DNA from: an uncultured Clostridia bacterium | GTDB lineage: Bacteria; Bacillota; Clostridia; Oscillospirales; Ruminococcaceae | DNA: 64,000 bases | Reading direction: 5' to 3' | Assembly (NCBI GenBank): GCA_947589185.1 | Contig: CANQCK010000001.1 | Span: forward strand, 310,001 to 374,000 | Shown here: positions 48,814 to 60,065 of the stretch, piece after piece | Layout of the letters: each line of letters begins with the position of its first letter | Numbering within the stretch: position 1 is the first letter of the stretch | Notes under the pieces: generated by a model | Databases searched by the model: none | What the model was told of the DNA's origin: nothing | Seen by the model: only the letters and a program-made list of their open reading frames with translations | Position numbers and translations under genes: made by a program

Positions 48814-49887
48814 ATGAACAAGAAAATCGCAGTAATAAAGGGCGACGGAATAGGTCCTGAAATTGTCAATGAGGCTGAAAAGGTTTTAAACAAGATCGGA
48901 GAAAAGTACGGTCATACATTTGAGTATACAGATGTTTTAATGGGCGGCTGTGCTATTGACGCAACAGGCGTTCCACTGCCGCAGGAAACAATTGATATAT
49001 GCCTTGCGTCTGACAGTGTTTTGTTAGGTGCTGTAGGCGGACCAAAGTGGGACACTCTGCCGGGAAATCTCCGTCCTGAGGCAGGACTTCTCGGCATAAG
49101 AGGTGCAATGAAACTGTTTGCGAACATTCGCCCTGCTAAACTAATTCCTGCACTTGCAGGAGCTTGTCCGCTCAAGGATGAGATAACCAAAAACGGTCTT
49201 GACCTTGTTATAGTTCGTGAACTTATCGGAGGAGCTTATTTCGGTGAGCGTGACACCCACGTTGACGAAAACGGAATAAAGCACGCAAGCGATTCAATGG
49301 CTTATGCCGACTACGAAGTTGAGAGAATCTGCCGTGTGGCATTTGATATGGCAAGAAAAAGAGGCAAAAAGGTCCATTCAGTTGATAAGGCAAACGTGCT
49401 TGATTCTTCTCGTTTGTGGAGAGAGGTTGCACACAGAGTTGCTGAGGATTATCCTGACGTTGAGTTTCAGGACATTTTAGTTGACAACACAGCTATGCAG
49501 CTTGTTCACAATCCTGCACAGTTTGACGTAATGGTAACAGAAAATCTGTTTGGAGATATTCTTTCTGACGAGGCTTCAATGATTACCGGTTCGCTTGGTA
49601 TGATTCCGTCTGCATCGTTAGGCGAAGGCTCTCTCGGACTTTACGAACCTATTCACGGCTCAGCACCTGATATTGCAGGACAAAATAAAGCTAATCCGTT
49701 AGCAACCATTCTGTCTGTTGCAATGATGCTCCGCTACTCATTTGATATGTCTGAAGAGGCAGACGCTGTAGAAAAAGCAGTTGACGAGGTCTTGGCTGAC
49801 GGCTACCGCACCGGCGATATTATGTCTGAAGGTATGAAGTGCGTTTCTTGCAGCGAGATGGGAGATTTAGTCGCTCAAAAAATTTAG
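48814..49887 (+). CDS. leuB: 3-isopropylmalate dehydrogenase
   Basis: [62 protein letters not shown]. Confidence 0.96.
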   Translation: MNKKIAVIKGDGIGPEIVNEAEKVLNKIGEKYGHTFEYTDVLMGGCAIDATGVPLPQETIDICLASDSVLLGAVGGPKWDTLPGNLRPEAGLLGIRGAMKLFANIRPAKLIPALAGACPLKDEITKNGLDLVIVRELIGGAYFGERDTHVDENGIKHASDSMAYADYEVERICRVAFDMARKRGKKVHSVDKANVLDSSRLWREVAHRVAEDYPDVEFQDILVDNTAMQLVHNPAQFDVMVTENLFGDILSDEASMITGSLGMIPSASLGEGSLGLYEPIHGSAPDIAGQNKANPLATILSVAMMLRYSFDMSEEADAVEKAVDEVLADGYRTGDIMSEGMKCVSCSEMGDLVAQKI

Positions 49888-49907
49888 TTTACAAAGTAAA
49901 AACATAA

Positions 49908-49942
49908 AAAGGCAAAGACTAACTTTCAGTCTCTGCCTTTTT
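49908..49942. terminator. bidirectional terminator between leuB and queH
   Basis: AAAGGCAAAGACTAACTTTCAGTCTCTGCCTTTTTTT. Confidence 0.7.
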
Positions 49943-50584
49943 TTTATTATCTCGCTCCGCTTTTGAAAAAATACACCCGCAATAATCCTGCCGATACAGA
50001 TTATACATTCTTGAAAGCTCAATAGAACGCTTATAGCCGTTTTTCTTTTTAAAGTCGCTTGGAATCCATTTAACTCCACCATACTCCCCTGCCAGACGCT
50101 CTCCTATCTCATTCAGCTTTTCAGCGTTTTTATAAGGGCTTATCGAAAGTGTTGTTGTAAAATATTCAAAACTGTTTTCTTTCGCATATTCTATCGCTTT
50201 TCTCAGTCTTATTTCATAGCATTTAAAGCATCGTTCACCGCCCTCAGGAATATCTTCCATTCCCTTAACCTCATTGTAAAACTCTCTGTCATTATACTCT
50301 GGAATTACTATCTTTGTTTCTTTATCAAGCGGCATTTCAGAAATCAGCCTTTTAAGTTCGCTCACTCTGTATTCAAACTCAGATTTCGGACTGATGTTCG
50401 GATTGTAATATAAAAGCGTAATATCAAAATGCTGTGAAAGATACTCCAAAACATAACTGGAACAAGGTGCACAGCAGCTGTGAATTAAAAGACTCGGCTT
50501 TCTATCCGAAGTTTCTTTAATAATGTTCTCAAGCTCTTTACTGTAATTTCTTTTCATAAAAATTATTCCTCCGATAAACAACAT
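49919..50584 (-). CDS. queH: epoxyqueuosine reductase QueH-like (DUF208)
   Basis: LLIHSCCAPCSSYVLEYL, YYNPNI, GGERCFKCYEIRLRKA, YCGCIFS. Confidence 0.9.
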   Translation of the reverse strand: MLFIGGIIFMKRNYSKELENIIKETSDRKPSLLIHSCCAPCSSYVLEYLSQHFDITLLYYNPNISPKSEFEYRVSELKRLISEMPLDKETKIVIPEYNDREFYNEVKGMEDIPEGGERCFKCYEIRLRKAIEYAKENSFEYFTTTLSISPYKNAEKLNEIGERLAGEYGGVKWIPSDFKKKNGYKRSIELSRMYNLYRQDYCGCIFSKAERDNKKKAETES

Positions 50585-50741
50585 ATATCTAACCCTTAAT
50601 TAAGATAATTATAATCTCTTACAAATGCCTTGTCAAACAGGAAATACAAGCTATTCGCCTGAATTTTATTGTACATTTTAGAATGATAATAAACCGACCC
50701 GCATATATATTAAAAAAAGCGACATCAGGGAGTTGGGTATT

Positions 50742-51023
50742 ATGAATTTTTCAGGAGATACAGATCGTTCAATAATACTGGGACAATACATAGTTGATAA
50801 CAAGTGTACAGTAAGAGCTTGTGCAAAAGCATTCGGGATAAGTAAAAGTACAGTTCACAAAGACGTAAGTGAAAAGCTGAAAAAATTAAAACCTCAATTA
50901 TACAAAGAGGTAAAAAAAATTCTTGACTTTAACAAAAGCGAAAGACATATCAGAGGAGGTCTGGCGACAAAGCACAAATACGAAGAACAAAAGCTGAAAA
51001 GCAATCAACAATCAGATGAATAA
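50742..51023 (+). CDS. spoIIID: sporulation transcriptional regulator SpoIIID
   Basis: DRSIILGQYIVDNKCTVRACAKAFGISKSTVHKDVSEKL. Confidence 0.93.
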   Translation: MNFSGDTDRSIILGQYIVDNKCTVRACAKAFGISKSTVHKDVSEKLKKLKPQLYKEVKKILDFNKSERHIRGGLATKHKYEEQKLKSNQQSDE

Positions 51024-51927
51024 ACTTTATTTATCCCCGAATCTACGGGGATATTTTATTAAAAAAACTATGAAGCTTTATGTCAGAAAAATTCTTATCT
51101 TGACTTTATTTTGTGTTCCCTTTATAATTGTTTTATCAGGGTTAGGTGATGTTTCTATGCTGCAAAATATAGTCAGATTTATAATATTACTCATTGAAAT
51201 TGCTCTCTTAGTGATTTTTATACTCCCTTTTTATAAGCATATAAGCAATATAGGAAATGTCGTAGGCTTCGGAATAACGATTTGTCTTATTATTATAACG
51301 CTTTTCTGGGACTATGTTTTACGTCTTATAATAAAGCTTTGGCATAATACCGGCGGACGTATACTTCTTATCATTCTGGCGGCTTTGATTCTGATTTCAG
51401 CTTTCTGGTGCATATTTATTTCAGTTAAAATGGTTTCCGCCTATAAAAATTATCCAAAAAAGGAAACTACTGTAGTTGTACTTGGCTGTAAGGTAAACAA
51501 ATACCACCCGAGTAAAATGCTTCGTCACAGATTAGAAGCAGCATATGATTATTTATCAAAAAATGAAAATCTAAAGTGCATAGTGACAGGAGGTCAGGGT
51601 CCTGATGAACGAATTACTGAGGCGGAGTGTATGTACAACTACCTTGTAGATTTGGGAATATCACCGGACAGGATTATTAAAGAGGACAGAGCAACAAATA
51701 CATATGAAAACATAAAGTTCTCATATGAGATCATTAAGCAGTTGAATCTGCCAAAAGATATATCAATCGTCACTGGTGGCTTTCACGAATACCGAGCCTC
51801 TATCATAGCAAAAAAACAGGGTATAAACGCATATTCTGTCTATGCAAAGACAACTAAAATAGATTTGCCCTATTACTGGCTAAGAGAATGGATGGGGCTT
51901 TTCCAAGAAATATACTTAAAGCAATAG
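51016..51927 (+). CDS. YdcF family (DUF218) membrane protein
   Basis: TTVVVLGCKVNKYHPSKMLRHRLEAAYDYL, CIVTGGQGPDE, NTYENIKFS. Confidence 0.85.
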   Translation: MNKLYLSPNLRGYFIKKTMKLYVRKILILTLFCVPFIIVLSGLGDVSMLQNIVRFIILLIEIALLVIFILPFYKHISNIGNVVGFGITICLIIITLFWDYVLRLIIKLWHNTGGRILLIILAALILISAFWCIFISVKMVSAYKNYPKKETTVVVLGCKVNKYHPSKMLRHRLEAAYDYLSKNENLKCIVTGGQGPDERITEAECMYNYLVDLGISPDRIIKEDRATNTYENIKFSYEIIKQLNLPKDISIVTGGFHEYRASIIAKKQGINAYSVYAKTTKIDLPYYWLREWMGLFQEIYLKQ

Positions 51928-51934
51928 GATTTAC

Positions 51935-52012
51935 CCCTGCATAAAGACTGCCTTTGGGTTTATAATCGTAAATACGTGCAGGGTCTCACAAACTAGATAA
52001 ACAGAGACTTTT
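51935..52012 (+). terminator. structured ydcF 3' region: CCCTGCA...TGCAGGG stem followed by a GTCTC...GAGAC terminator
   Basis: Two adjacent hairpins, the second followed by TTTTTCC. Confidence 0.5.
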
Positions 52013-52024
52013 TCCTTTTTCCAC

Positions 52025-52054
52025 TTGAAATACTGCATATAAATGTGTTATACT
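52025..52054 (+). promoter_or_regulatory. metF promoter
   Basis: TTGAAA-18-TATACT. Confidence 0.5.
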
Positions 52055-52089
52055 ATAGCTTGTATTACAGATTGAAAGGAAACATAATA

Positions 52090-52953
52090 ATGCAGATAAG
52101 TTCACTTTTTGGAAAAGGTAAAACAGTATTTTCGCTTGAGATTTTTCCGCCTAAGAAATCTCAGGGCGGAATTGACACTATATATAAAACGCTTGACGGT
52201 CTTTCTGAGGTAAAACCAGATTTTATTTCTTGTACATACGGAGCAGGAGGAAACATTGCTGATTCATCGACTGTTGACATATGCTCAATAATTCAGGAAA
52301 AATACAACATAACTCCCCTTGCACACCTCACCTGTGTAAACTCTTTAAAGTCTGACATAGACTATATACTTGCCTGTCTGAATGACAAGGGAATAGAAAA
52401 CATTCTCGCTCTTAGAGGTGACAAAAAGCCTGATGTTGAACCTAAGAAAGAATTCAATTATGCATATGAACTGATTGAATACATCAAAAAAGACTGGGAC
52501 TTTTCCATTTCATCTGTATGTTATCCTGAGTGTCATCCTGAATGCGACTCGCTTTTTGATGATATTATGCATCTTAAAGCAAAAGTCGATATAGGTGCTG
52601 AACATCTTATATCTCAGCTTTTCTTTGACAATAGGTGCTTTTATGACTTTGTTGAAAAAGCAAGGCTTGCAGGTATAAATGTTCCTATTGAAGCGGGAAT
52701 TATGCCTATTGTAAACAAAGGTCAGATAGAGCGTATGGTTTCGCTTTGCGGAGCAAGTATACCGCCTAAATTTTCTAAGATGATGAGTCGTTTCGGTGAT
52801 AATCCTGAAGCAATCCGTGACGCAGGTATAGCATATGCAATCGACCAAATCGTAGATCTAATTACTAACGGCGTTGATGGTATTCACATTTATACAATGA
52901 ATAATCCGTATGTTGCAAAAAGAATTTTTGAAGCTATTGACAATTTAAGATAA
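52090..52953 (+). CDS. metF: methylenetetrahydrofolate reductase
   Basis: VFSLEIFPPKKSQGGIDTIYKTL, HLTCVNS, ALRGDKKPD. Confidence 0.94.
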   Translation: MQISSLFGKGKTVFSLEIFPPKKSQGGIDTIYKTLDGLSEVKPDFISCTYGAGGNIADSSTVDICSIIQEKYNITPLAHLTCVNSLKSDIDYILACLNDKGIENILALRGDKKPDVEPKKEFNYAYELIEYIKKDWDFSISSVCYPECHPECDSLFDDIMHLKAKVDIGAEHLISQLFFDNRCFYDFVEKARLAGINVPIEAGIMPIVNKGQIERMVSLCGASIPPKFSKMMSRFGDNPEAIRDAGIAYAIDQIVDLITNGVDGIHIYTMNNPYVAKRIFEAIDNLR

Positions 52954-53008
52954 CGATTTTAAAAAAACTATTACTGGAGGAAGGTTCCTTGCAGAACTGG
53001 TCAAACAT

Positions 53009-54043
53009 ATGAACGAATATACTTCTACTGAACTGATGTCTGCACAGCAGAGTGAAAAATACGCTTTAAGAAGCAACGTAACAAAGCTGGGTGTGCTTTT
53101 TATACTTTATGATTTTGTGTTTTTACACATAGGAGGACAAATATTTCTTTATCTTTACTATGCAATTTCCAATAAAAGCCTCAACTTCGACCCCACTATT
53201 ATAAACAAATTCCTTCAAAGCAATTCGAATATAATAAATTCAAGTGCCTTTAAAATGTCATTTTCCTGCTTTGTAATCGTGATTTCTTTAATTCTTGTGA
53301 TTATAACAGCACGTATAATGGGCATCAAAACCTTATCGTCTGTTAAGATCAGCAAAAAGAATATCCGTCTGGGGCTTTTAATGTACCCTGTTGGGCTTTT
53401 GGCCAACACCATTATGACATCTATTACAACAATTATTACAAAGCTTTTCAGTTCCGGCGGAACAACTATTCCTACCGCCGACTTTTCAGTGGATAAGGCG
53501 AGTGCATTAGCTATAATTACAACGATACTTTACCTTGTCATTATAGCTCCAATTTCAGAGGAAATAGTTTTCAGAGGACTTATCTTAAAAACCCTGTCCC
53601 CTTTCGGTAAAAGGAATGCTGTCGTTATATCTGCTCTTTTGTTTGCACTTATGCACAAAAATATTCCTCAGGCTGTCGGGGCTTTCGCTATAGGAATTAT
53701 TTTCGCAACTGTTGATACAAAGGCAAATTCTATAGTTCCTTCAATTATTATGCACTCGCTCAATAATTTGCTCCCCTGCCTTGTAAATATAAACTCAAGC
53801 ATAAATTCAACTGTGATTACGATTATATACAATGCTCTTGTCTATGCTATTGTTATTGTAGGCATTACTATTACAATACTAAAAGGCAGACAGATTTTAA
53901 GTCTAAAAGCTGAAACGGAATCGGAAAGATCGGCACTCCCGGAATCAAAAAAGCGAATTGAGATTTTTTTAAATCCGTTTATATTAATATATATTGGCAT
54001 ACTGATTTATTCAATAATAGCGAGCATCATAAAAGCTAATTAA
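53009..54043 (+). CDS. CPBP family intramembrane metalloprotease
   Basis: APISEEIVFRGLILKTL, ALLFALMHKNIPQ, PSIIMHSLNNL. Confidence 0.9.
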   Translation: MNEYTSTELMSAQQSEKYALRSNVTKLGVLFILYDFVFLHIGGQIFLYLYYAISNKSLNFDPTIINKFLQSNSNIINSSAFKMSFSCFVIVISLILVIITARIMGIKTLSSVKISKKNIRLGLLMYPVGLLANTIMTSITTIITKLFSSGGTTIPTADFSVDKASALAIITTILYLVIIAPISEEIVFRGLILKTLSPFGKRNAVVISALLFALMHKNIPQAVGAFAIGIIFATVDTKANSIVPSIIMHSLNNLLPCLVNINSSINSTVITIIYNALVYAIVIVGITITILKGRQILSLKAETESERSALPESKKRIEIFLNPFILIYIGILIYSIIASIIKAN

Positions 54044-54055
54044 CTTAAGAAGATT

Positions 54056-54125
54056 ATCTCTCTGCACGCAGTGCTGCCTATGGATAGGTTGTTAAATATG
54101 GAAGTTTGTGCAGTGGCAGACTGGA
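54056..54125 (-). repeat. divergent copy of the dispersed hairpin repeat after the CPBP gene
   Basis: CTGCACGCAG mini-hairpin then CTGCCTATGGATAGGTTGTTAAAT...GTGGCAGACTGGAC. Confidence 0.5.
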
Positions 54126-54264
54126 CATAGTGCAAACTTTCATTAGATAAAAACTACCGGGCAATTTAAAATTCTGGGTGTCTTGATATTTTTGAAAAGT
54201 TCCCACTTGCCCTTGAAAAATCAAATCAACTATGATATACTATATGAGATTAAGGTTCAATTGA

Positions 54265-54390
54265 TCCGAGATATAGGTGTGCAGGTCCTGTGCAATGAAA
54301 CGCTGTGAACCATGTCAGGCGGGGAACCGAGCAGCATTAAGCAGTTTGTTTTATGTGACGCAGTTTCGCCTGCTCGCCTATATGTCGGAT
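54265..54390 (+). ncRNA. ffs: signal recognition particle RNA (4.5S-like)
   Basis: GGTCCTGTGCAATGAAAC...GTGAACCATGTCAGGCGGGGAACCGAGCAGCATTAAG core; CCGAGATATAGG/CCTATATGTCGG closing stem; upstream of dnaX. Confidence 0.9.
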
Positions 54391-54430
54391 TGATTGTTTT
54401 TAATTGTTAAAAATGAGGGAGGTTAACCTT

Positions 54431-56086
54431 ATGTATCATGCTCTTTACAGAAAATGGCGTCCTATGACATTTGACGACGTCGTTTCTCAGCCGCATATTA
54501 CTACCACCCTCAAAAACCAGATTCAAAGCAATAAAATAGCACACGCATATCTTTTCACGGGTTCACGGGGTACAGGAAAGACAACCTGTGCAAGAATTTT
54601 TGCAAAGTCTGTAAACTGTCAGCATTCAAACGGCGGAAATCCCTGTCTTGAATGTGAAATATGCAAATGTGCCGACAATGAATCGCTTATAGATATTATT
54701 GAAATCGACGCCGCTTCAAACACAGGCGTTGATGATATAAGGGCTTTAAAGGAATCTGCTGAGTATCTTCCTGAGCAGTGTAAATATAAGGTATATATTA
54801 TAGACGAGGTTCATATGCTCTCTATAAATGCGTTCAACGCACTGCTAAAAATTATGGAGGAGCCTCCGGCACACGTCATATTCATTCTGGCAACGACCGA
54901 AGTACACAAAGTTCCTGCGACTATTATTTCACGATGTCAGCGATTCGACTTCAGAAGAATACGAATTGAAGATATTGTTTCACGTCTTGAGTTTATAGCA
55001 AGTCAGGAAAATATTAAACTTGACAATGACGCCGCTGTTCTGATAGCAAAAATATCCGACGGCGGAATGAGAGACGCTTTATCTTTACTCGACCAGTGCA
55101 TAGCGTATTCTGATAATGTTGATTTAAAAACCGTTTCAGATGCAGCGGGAATTGCAGGAAGAGATTATCTTTTTAATATTCTTGACGGCATTTTTTCCGG
55201 TAATATAACAAAAGTTATGGAGACCATAGCGTCTCTTTATGATATGGCAAAGGATATGACAAGACTTTGCAACGAGCTTTTGGAGCAGATGAGAAATCTA
55301 ATGCTTATAAAGGCAGTTCCGAAAAACGATATGGTAATGTGTCTGCCTGATGAATATAAACGGCTGGAAACTATTGCAAACAAAACCGATATGGGAAACA
55401 TTCTTGAAAAAATCGAGGTATTAAGCGATTGCAATGAAAATCTTGCCAAGACGGCTTCAAAACGAATAGAGCTTGAAATGTGTATGGTCAAGCTATGCTC
55501 AAGCAAAAGTATTGCTGGTAGTTATACAAACACCACAACTGCACATACGAGTTATAGAACCCCCGAACCTGAAGCTATTACTCATAAAGAAATTGAAAAC
55601 GCAGATAAAAACACATCAGAAAGCATCAAAACTATAATTGACAGTCAAGAAAAAACGGTACATTATAACACTCAGTCTGCTGCAAATGAGCAGTCTGCGA
55701 ATATTCCTAAAAAGAAGGTCACAACAAAGGATTTCACACCTCTTGAATGCTGGGATGAAATTGTTGAAAGATTCAGGAATGAATGTCCTTCTGCTGTTGG
55801 TTTTTTGTCGAAGTCAAAAGCGTTTATTTATGAAAATATGATTTTGATAATTGTCAAAGACGCTTTTGATTTAAAGATGTTTAAACTTCAGTTGGCAGAC
55901 GTAAACAGAATCATAACTGATTTCTTTGGAAGAAAGTTTACAGTTTCCGTAAAAGCTATGGATACAACTGAAAATGCAAACGCAAATCCCGACATGGAAA
56001 ATCATTACGATACTAAGGCTTCAAGCCGTATAGATAAGATTATTGACAAAGCAAAAAGTGCAAACATTGATTTAGAAATAAAATAA
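54431..56086 (+). CDS. dnaX: DNA polymerase III subunit gamma/tau
   Basis: MYHALYRKWRPMTFDDVV, HAYLFTGSRGTGKTTCARIFAK, start trimmed to the ATG at 54431. Confidence 0.95.
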   Translation: MYHALYRKWRPMTFDDVVSQPHITTTLKNQIQSNKIAHAYLFTGSRGTGKTTCARIFAKSVNCQHSNGGNPCLECEICKCADNESLIDIIEIDAASNTGVDDIRALKESAEYLPEQCKYKVYIIDEVHMLSINAFNALLKIMEEPPAHVIFILATTEVHKVPATIISRCQRFDFRRIRIEDIVSRLEFIASQENIKLDNDAAVLIAKISDGGMRDALSLLDQCIAYSDNVDLKTVSDAAGIAGRDYLFNILDGIFSGNITKVMETIASLYDMAKDMTRLCNELLEQMRNLMLIKAVPKNDMVMCLPDEYKRLETIANKTDMGNILEKIEVLSDCNENLAKTASKRIELEMCMVKLCSSKSIAGSYTNTTTAHTSYRTPEPEAITHKEIENADKNTSESIKTIIDSQEKTVHYNTQSAANEQSANIPKKKVTTKDFTPLECWDEIVERFRNECPSAVGFLSKSKAFIYENMILIIVKDAFDLKMFKLQLADVNRIITDFFGRKFTVSVKAMDTTENANANPDMENHYDTKASSRIDKIIDKAKSANIDLEIK

Positions 56087-56105
56087 TTATATTTGGAGGA
56101 ATACT

Positions 56106-56453
56106 ATGAAAGCAAGATTACCTGCCGGAATGGGCGGCGGACCGCAAAATATGAATCAGATGATCAAGCAGGCTCAAAAAATGCAGGAAGACATTCAAAG
56201 AGTTCAGTCTGAGATCGACGAAAAGACCTTTAAAGCGTCTGTCGGCGGCGGAGCTGTTGAGATTGAGGTTATGGGCAACAGAACCGTACAGTCGCTTAAA
56301 ATAAAGCCTGAGGTCGTTGATCCTGATGATGTAGAGATGCTTGAAGATCTCATTATGAGTGCCTTTAACGAAGCAATCAACAATATAGAAAAGGAAAGCG
56401 AAGAGGAAATGTCCAAAGTAACGGGCGGCGTATCTCTTCCTGGTTTATTCTGA
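56106..56453 (+). CDS. YbaB/EbfC family nucleoid-associated protein
   Basis: [37 protein letters not shown]. Confidence 0.95.
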   Translation: MKARLPAGMGGGPQNMNQMIKQAQKMQEDIQRVQSEIDEKTFKASVGGGAVEIEVMGNRTVQSLKIKPEVVDPDDVEMLEDLIMSAFNEAINNIEKESEEEMSKVTGGVSLPGLF

Positions 56454-57055
56454 TGGCAGAGGCTAATGCACTTCCTTTGATTGAGCTTGCAGAACAGTTT
56501 GCAAAGCTCCCGGGAATAGGTATGAAAACAGCACAAAGGCTTGCATACTTTGTTATGTCTATGAGCAAGGAGGAAGCAAAAGAATTTTCCGAAGCAATAA
56601 TTCGTGCTCACAGCACAGTTCATATGTGCAGAATATGCCAGAACCTCACCGACAAGGAAATCTGTCCGATATGCGGCGATTCAGAGCGTGACAAAACAAC
56701 TATATGCGTTGTTGAAAGTCCCAAAGATATTACAGCCTTTGAGCGAACTAGAGAATATAAGGGTGTTTATCATGTTTTGCACGGTCTTATCTCCCCTATC
56801 AACAATGTCAGTCCTGACGATATTAAAATCAAAGAGCTGTTAGACAGGGTAAACAACGAAGAAATTTCCGAGGTAATAATGGCAACCAATCCGACCGTTG
56901 AGGGCGAAGCTACTGCTATGTATATATCTAAACTTCTAAAGCCTCTCGGAATAAAGGTTACAAGACTTGCGTTTGGGCTTCCTATCGGAGGAATTTTGGA
57001 ATACGCTGATGAAGTTACATTGTTTAAGGCACTTGAAAACCGAAGTGAGATTTAA
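56453..57055 (+). CDS. recR: recombination protein RecR
   Basis: [55 protein letters not shown]. Confidence 0.96.
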   Translation: MAEANALPLIELAEQFAKLPGIGMKTAQRLAYFVMSMSKEEAKEFSEAIIRAHSTVHMCRICQNLTDKEICPICGDSERDKTTICVVESPKDITAFERTREYKGVYHVLHGLISPINNVSPDDIKIKELLDRVNNEEISEVIMATNPTVEGEATAMYISKLLKPLGIKVTRLAFGLPIGGILEYADEVTLFKALENRSEI

Positions 57056-57072
57056 TTTATATTAGTTAATCT

Positions 57073-57106
57073 AAAGGGTGTACATCAAAATTTGGTGTAC
57101 ACCCTT
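57073..57106 (+). terminator. recR terminator
   Basis: GGGTGTACA-TCAAAATTTGG-TGTACACCC followed by TTCTTATT. Confidence 0.75.
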
Positions 57107-57206
57107 CTTATTATGTCGGCAATTCAATTTTCTTTTTAAAGTGTCACTATCAAGAGAGAATACATACTATAAAATAAGTATTTTTATTTTCTTCGGAGTG
57201 ATAATA

Positions 57207-58022
<816 letters not shown>

Positions 58023-58133
58023 TTGAATAATAAAAGAGGTATAAAGTTACTTATAAATATAAATGCTCCTTATTGTTATTATCCCAATAAGTCGGTCAAT
58101 CTTCATATTTTTATCCTTTCTATCATTTTGTCA

Positions 58134-58628
58134 TCAAAACTCTCGCATTTCCGAAAATGTAACTCCACTCTCCGTTGCAATACCGGCATACAGTTTTTCG
58201 TTATCTTTTCCAATTTTAACATAATGCGAAATAACATATTGTGCAGAAAACGGCATTTCAGGTGCATTTTCAATCAAATCTTTTATTGAAAACCATTTTA
58301 GTTTTCCCTCATTGCTTACTACAACTTTATTTTCATTGAGTAAATCGGCAAAAAAGTAATAGTTTTGCCGTATCTCACCGTTTTTTAGTCGAAGCGTAAT
58401 ATAGCGAAGTGATAAATTTATAATATCTTGTTCTGTAAGTCCTGTTTCTTCATATAATTCTCTTAAAACACAAGTCTCTGCGTCATTAAGTTCATCTTTT
58501 TTAAAATGACCGCCTGCCGAGTCTGTATACGAAGGATCAATGACTTTTGAACCAATTCTATATAATAGAAGTAAACTGTCGTCCTTTTTTAAGTATAAGC
58601 TTGTCATATTTCTAAGTTTTCCGTTCAT
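58134..58628 (-). CDS. NUDIX hydrolase
   Basis: AGGHFKKDELNDAETCVLRELYEETGLTEQD. Confidence 0.88.
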   Translation of the reverse strand: MNGKLRNMTSLYLKKDDSLLLLYRIGSKVIDPSYTDSAGGHFKKDELNDAETCVLRELYEETGLTEQDIINLSLRYITLRLKNGEIRQNYYFFADLLNENKVVVSNEGKLKWFSIKDLIENAPEMPFSAQYVISHYVKIGKDNEKLYAGIATESGVTFSEMREF

Positions 58629-58830
58629 AAGTCTATCTCCTCTGAAAAAATTATTTATCCCTTGACATCAATACTGCGCACTCCAACTGAACGATGCGGA
58701 CTTTTCATTTAGTTCCTCAAAAGTTATATTCGGAGGGGTAGAAAATGTGAACCCTCCATACACGATTCTTTTTCATGCGGTCAACCCTTTTATTTGTTGA
58801 CCATTATTTTAGTGTTGTATAAACGTGAAA

Positions 58831-58884
58831 ACTGTAGACAAAGTGGTATTAGAGCGCAAGTCCTAATGCCGCTTTGTCTACAGT
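58831..58884. terminator. long hairpin, possibly terminator, near a compositional boundary
   Basis: ACTGTAGACAAAGTGGTATTAG...CCTAATGCCGCTTTGTCTACAGT. Confidence 0.55.
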
Positions 58885-59002
58885 CTGTATCGCTTATAAC
58901 CTTAAGCGATTATTAAGTATGTTTTCAACAAAGGAATTAGTTGAAAAATTTGGATAATTACCTAATAAGAAATAGAGTTTTCATCCCGTTTCCTGTTTTA
59001 GC

Positions 59003-59410
59003 TTATATATTCTTTGTTATCTTCAGAATATTCTGTCCGTCCCTGTACTCGTAGTCCATGCCGTCCATGATCTTCTTGACCATGTATATGCCGAGTCCGC
59101 CGATCTCTCTCTCCTCCGCGGAGAGCGTGACGTCAGGATCCTCTTTCTTAAGCGGATCGTAGGGCACGCCGTTGTCGATGAAGGTGATCACCACGGAAAG
59201 CGGATTCTCCTTCAGCTCCACGCGCACCGTGACCGCACCGTTGCCTGTCTCGTAAGCGTAATTCGCGATGTTGCCGAACAGCTCGTCGATCGCGATGTCG
59301 ATCTGCATCTGCGCTTTCATGGAACAGCCGTGCACCTCAAGCTGTCCGTCCACAAACTCCGTGACTACGGGAATGTTTTCCACTTTCGCCTCGATTGTCA
59401 TTTCTTTCAT
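59003..59410 (-). CDS. RsbW-like ATP-binding protein (HATPase_c_2)
   Basis: MQIDIAIDELFGNIANYAY, VVITFIDNGVPYDPL, GGLGIYMVKKIMDG; start trimmed to the ATG behind GGAGGG. Confidence 0.9.
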   Translation of the reverse strand: MKEMTIEAKVENIPVVTEFVDGQLEVHGCSMKAQMQIDIAIDELFGNIANYAYETGNGAVTVRVELKENPLSVVITFIDNGVPYDPLKKEDPDVTLSAEEREIGGLGIYMVKKIMDGMDYEYRDGQNILKITKNI

Positions 59411-59423
59411 CTGAATCCCTCCT

Positions 59424-60011
59424 TCATCCTGCCTCGCCGTCCGGGACATCGCCCATATGTTCGTCCTCCAGCTCCAGAACATACTGCTCGCCGTCGCATT
59501 TGCAGCGGCCCTTGCAGAAGACGCAGTAATAATCCTTCATATGGTACCAGGGCCGGGAAACCCTGTGCAGATAGCGGAAGCCGTTTTTCAGGTGCGCTCC
59601 CCGTGCCGGGACCTTGCCGTCGTACACCCAGATCAGCGAGGTGACAGCCCCGAATTTTCCGCGGCTCTTCAGATCTGAGATCGCGTCTGCCAGAAGCTTT
59701 GAGCCTATCCCCTGCCCCTGGCAGTCCGAGGCCATACACATGCTCCGGAACTTGACCAACTGCTTCCCGTGCGCCAGCCGCTTCAGCTCCTCGCGCGGGA
59801 TCTTCGTCTCTTCGTGCAGCGTCTGCTCCGTTTCCACCCCGAACAGCGCGATCCCCGCAAGGCGACCGTCCTCCCGCCTCGCCGCGTAAAAGAATTCGTT
59901 TTCATCGTTGATATGCCAGCGCATCTCATCCTCCGACATATAGCGCTCGCCGAAATTCTCGTCAAACATTTCCATCAAAAACGGGATATTTGATTCTCTC
60001 ACATAATCCAT
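59424..60011 (-). CDS. GNAT family N-acetyltransferase
   Basis: CMASDCQGQGIGSKLLADAISDLKSRGKFGAVTS. Confidence 0.82.
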   Translation of the reverse strand: MDYVRESNIPFLMEMFDENFGERYMSEDEMRWHINDENEFFYAARREDGRLAGIALFGVETEQTLHEETKIPREELKRLAHGKQLVKFRSMCMASDCQGQGIGSKLLADAISDLKSRGKFGAVTSLIWVYDGKVPARGAHLKNGFRYLHRVSRPWYHMKDYYCVFCKGRCKCDGEQYVLELEDEHMGDVPDGEAG

Positions 60012-60065
60012 GTCTCGCTACCTCCTGTAGATCGTCCTTATTATTTTCCGTACGAAACATTCCCG

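Noticed and set aside
51935-52025. metF leader riboswitch
   Set aside because: A TTGAAA-18-TATACT promoter lies downstream of the hairpins (52025-52054) and there is a good terminator before it, so it is not clearly in the metF leader; no match to riboswitch consensus sequences I know.
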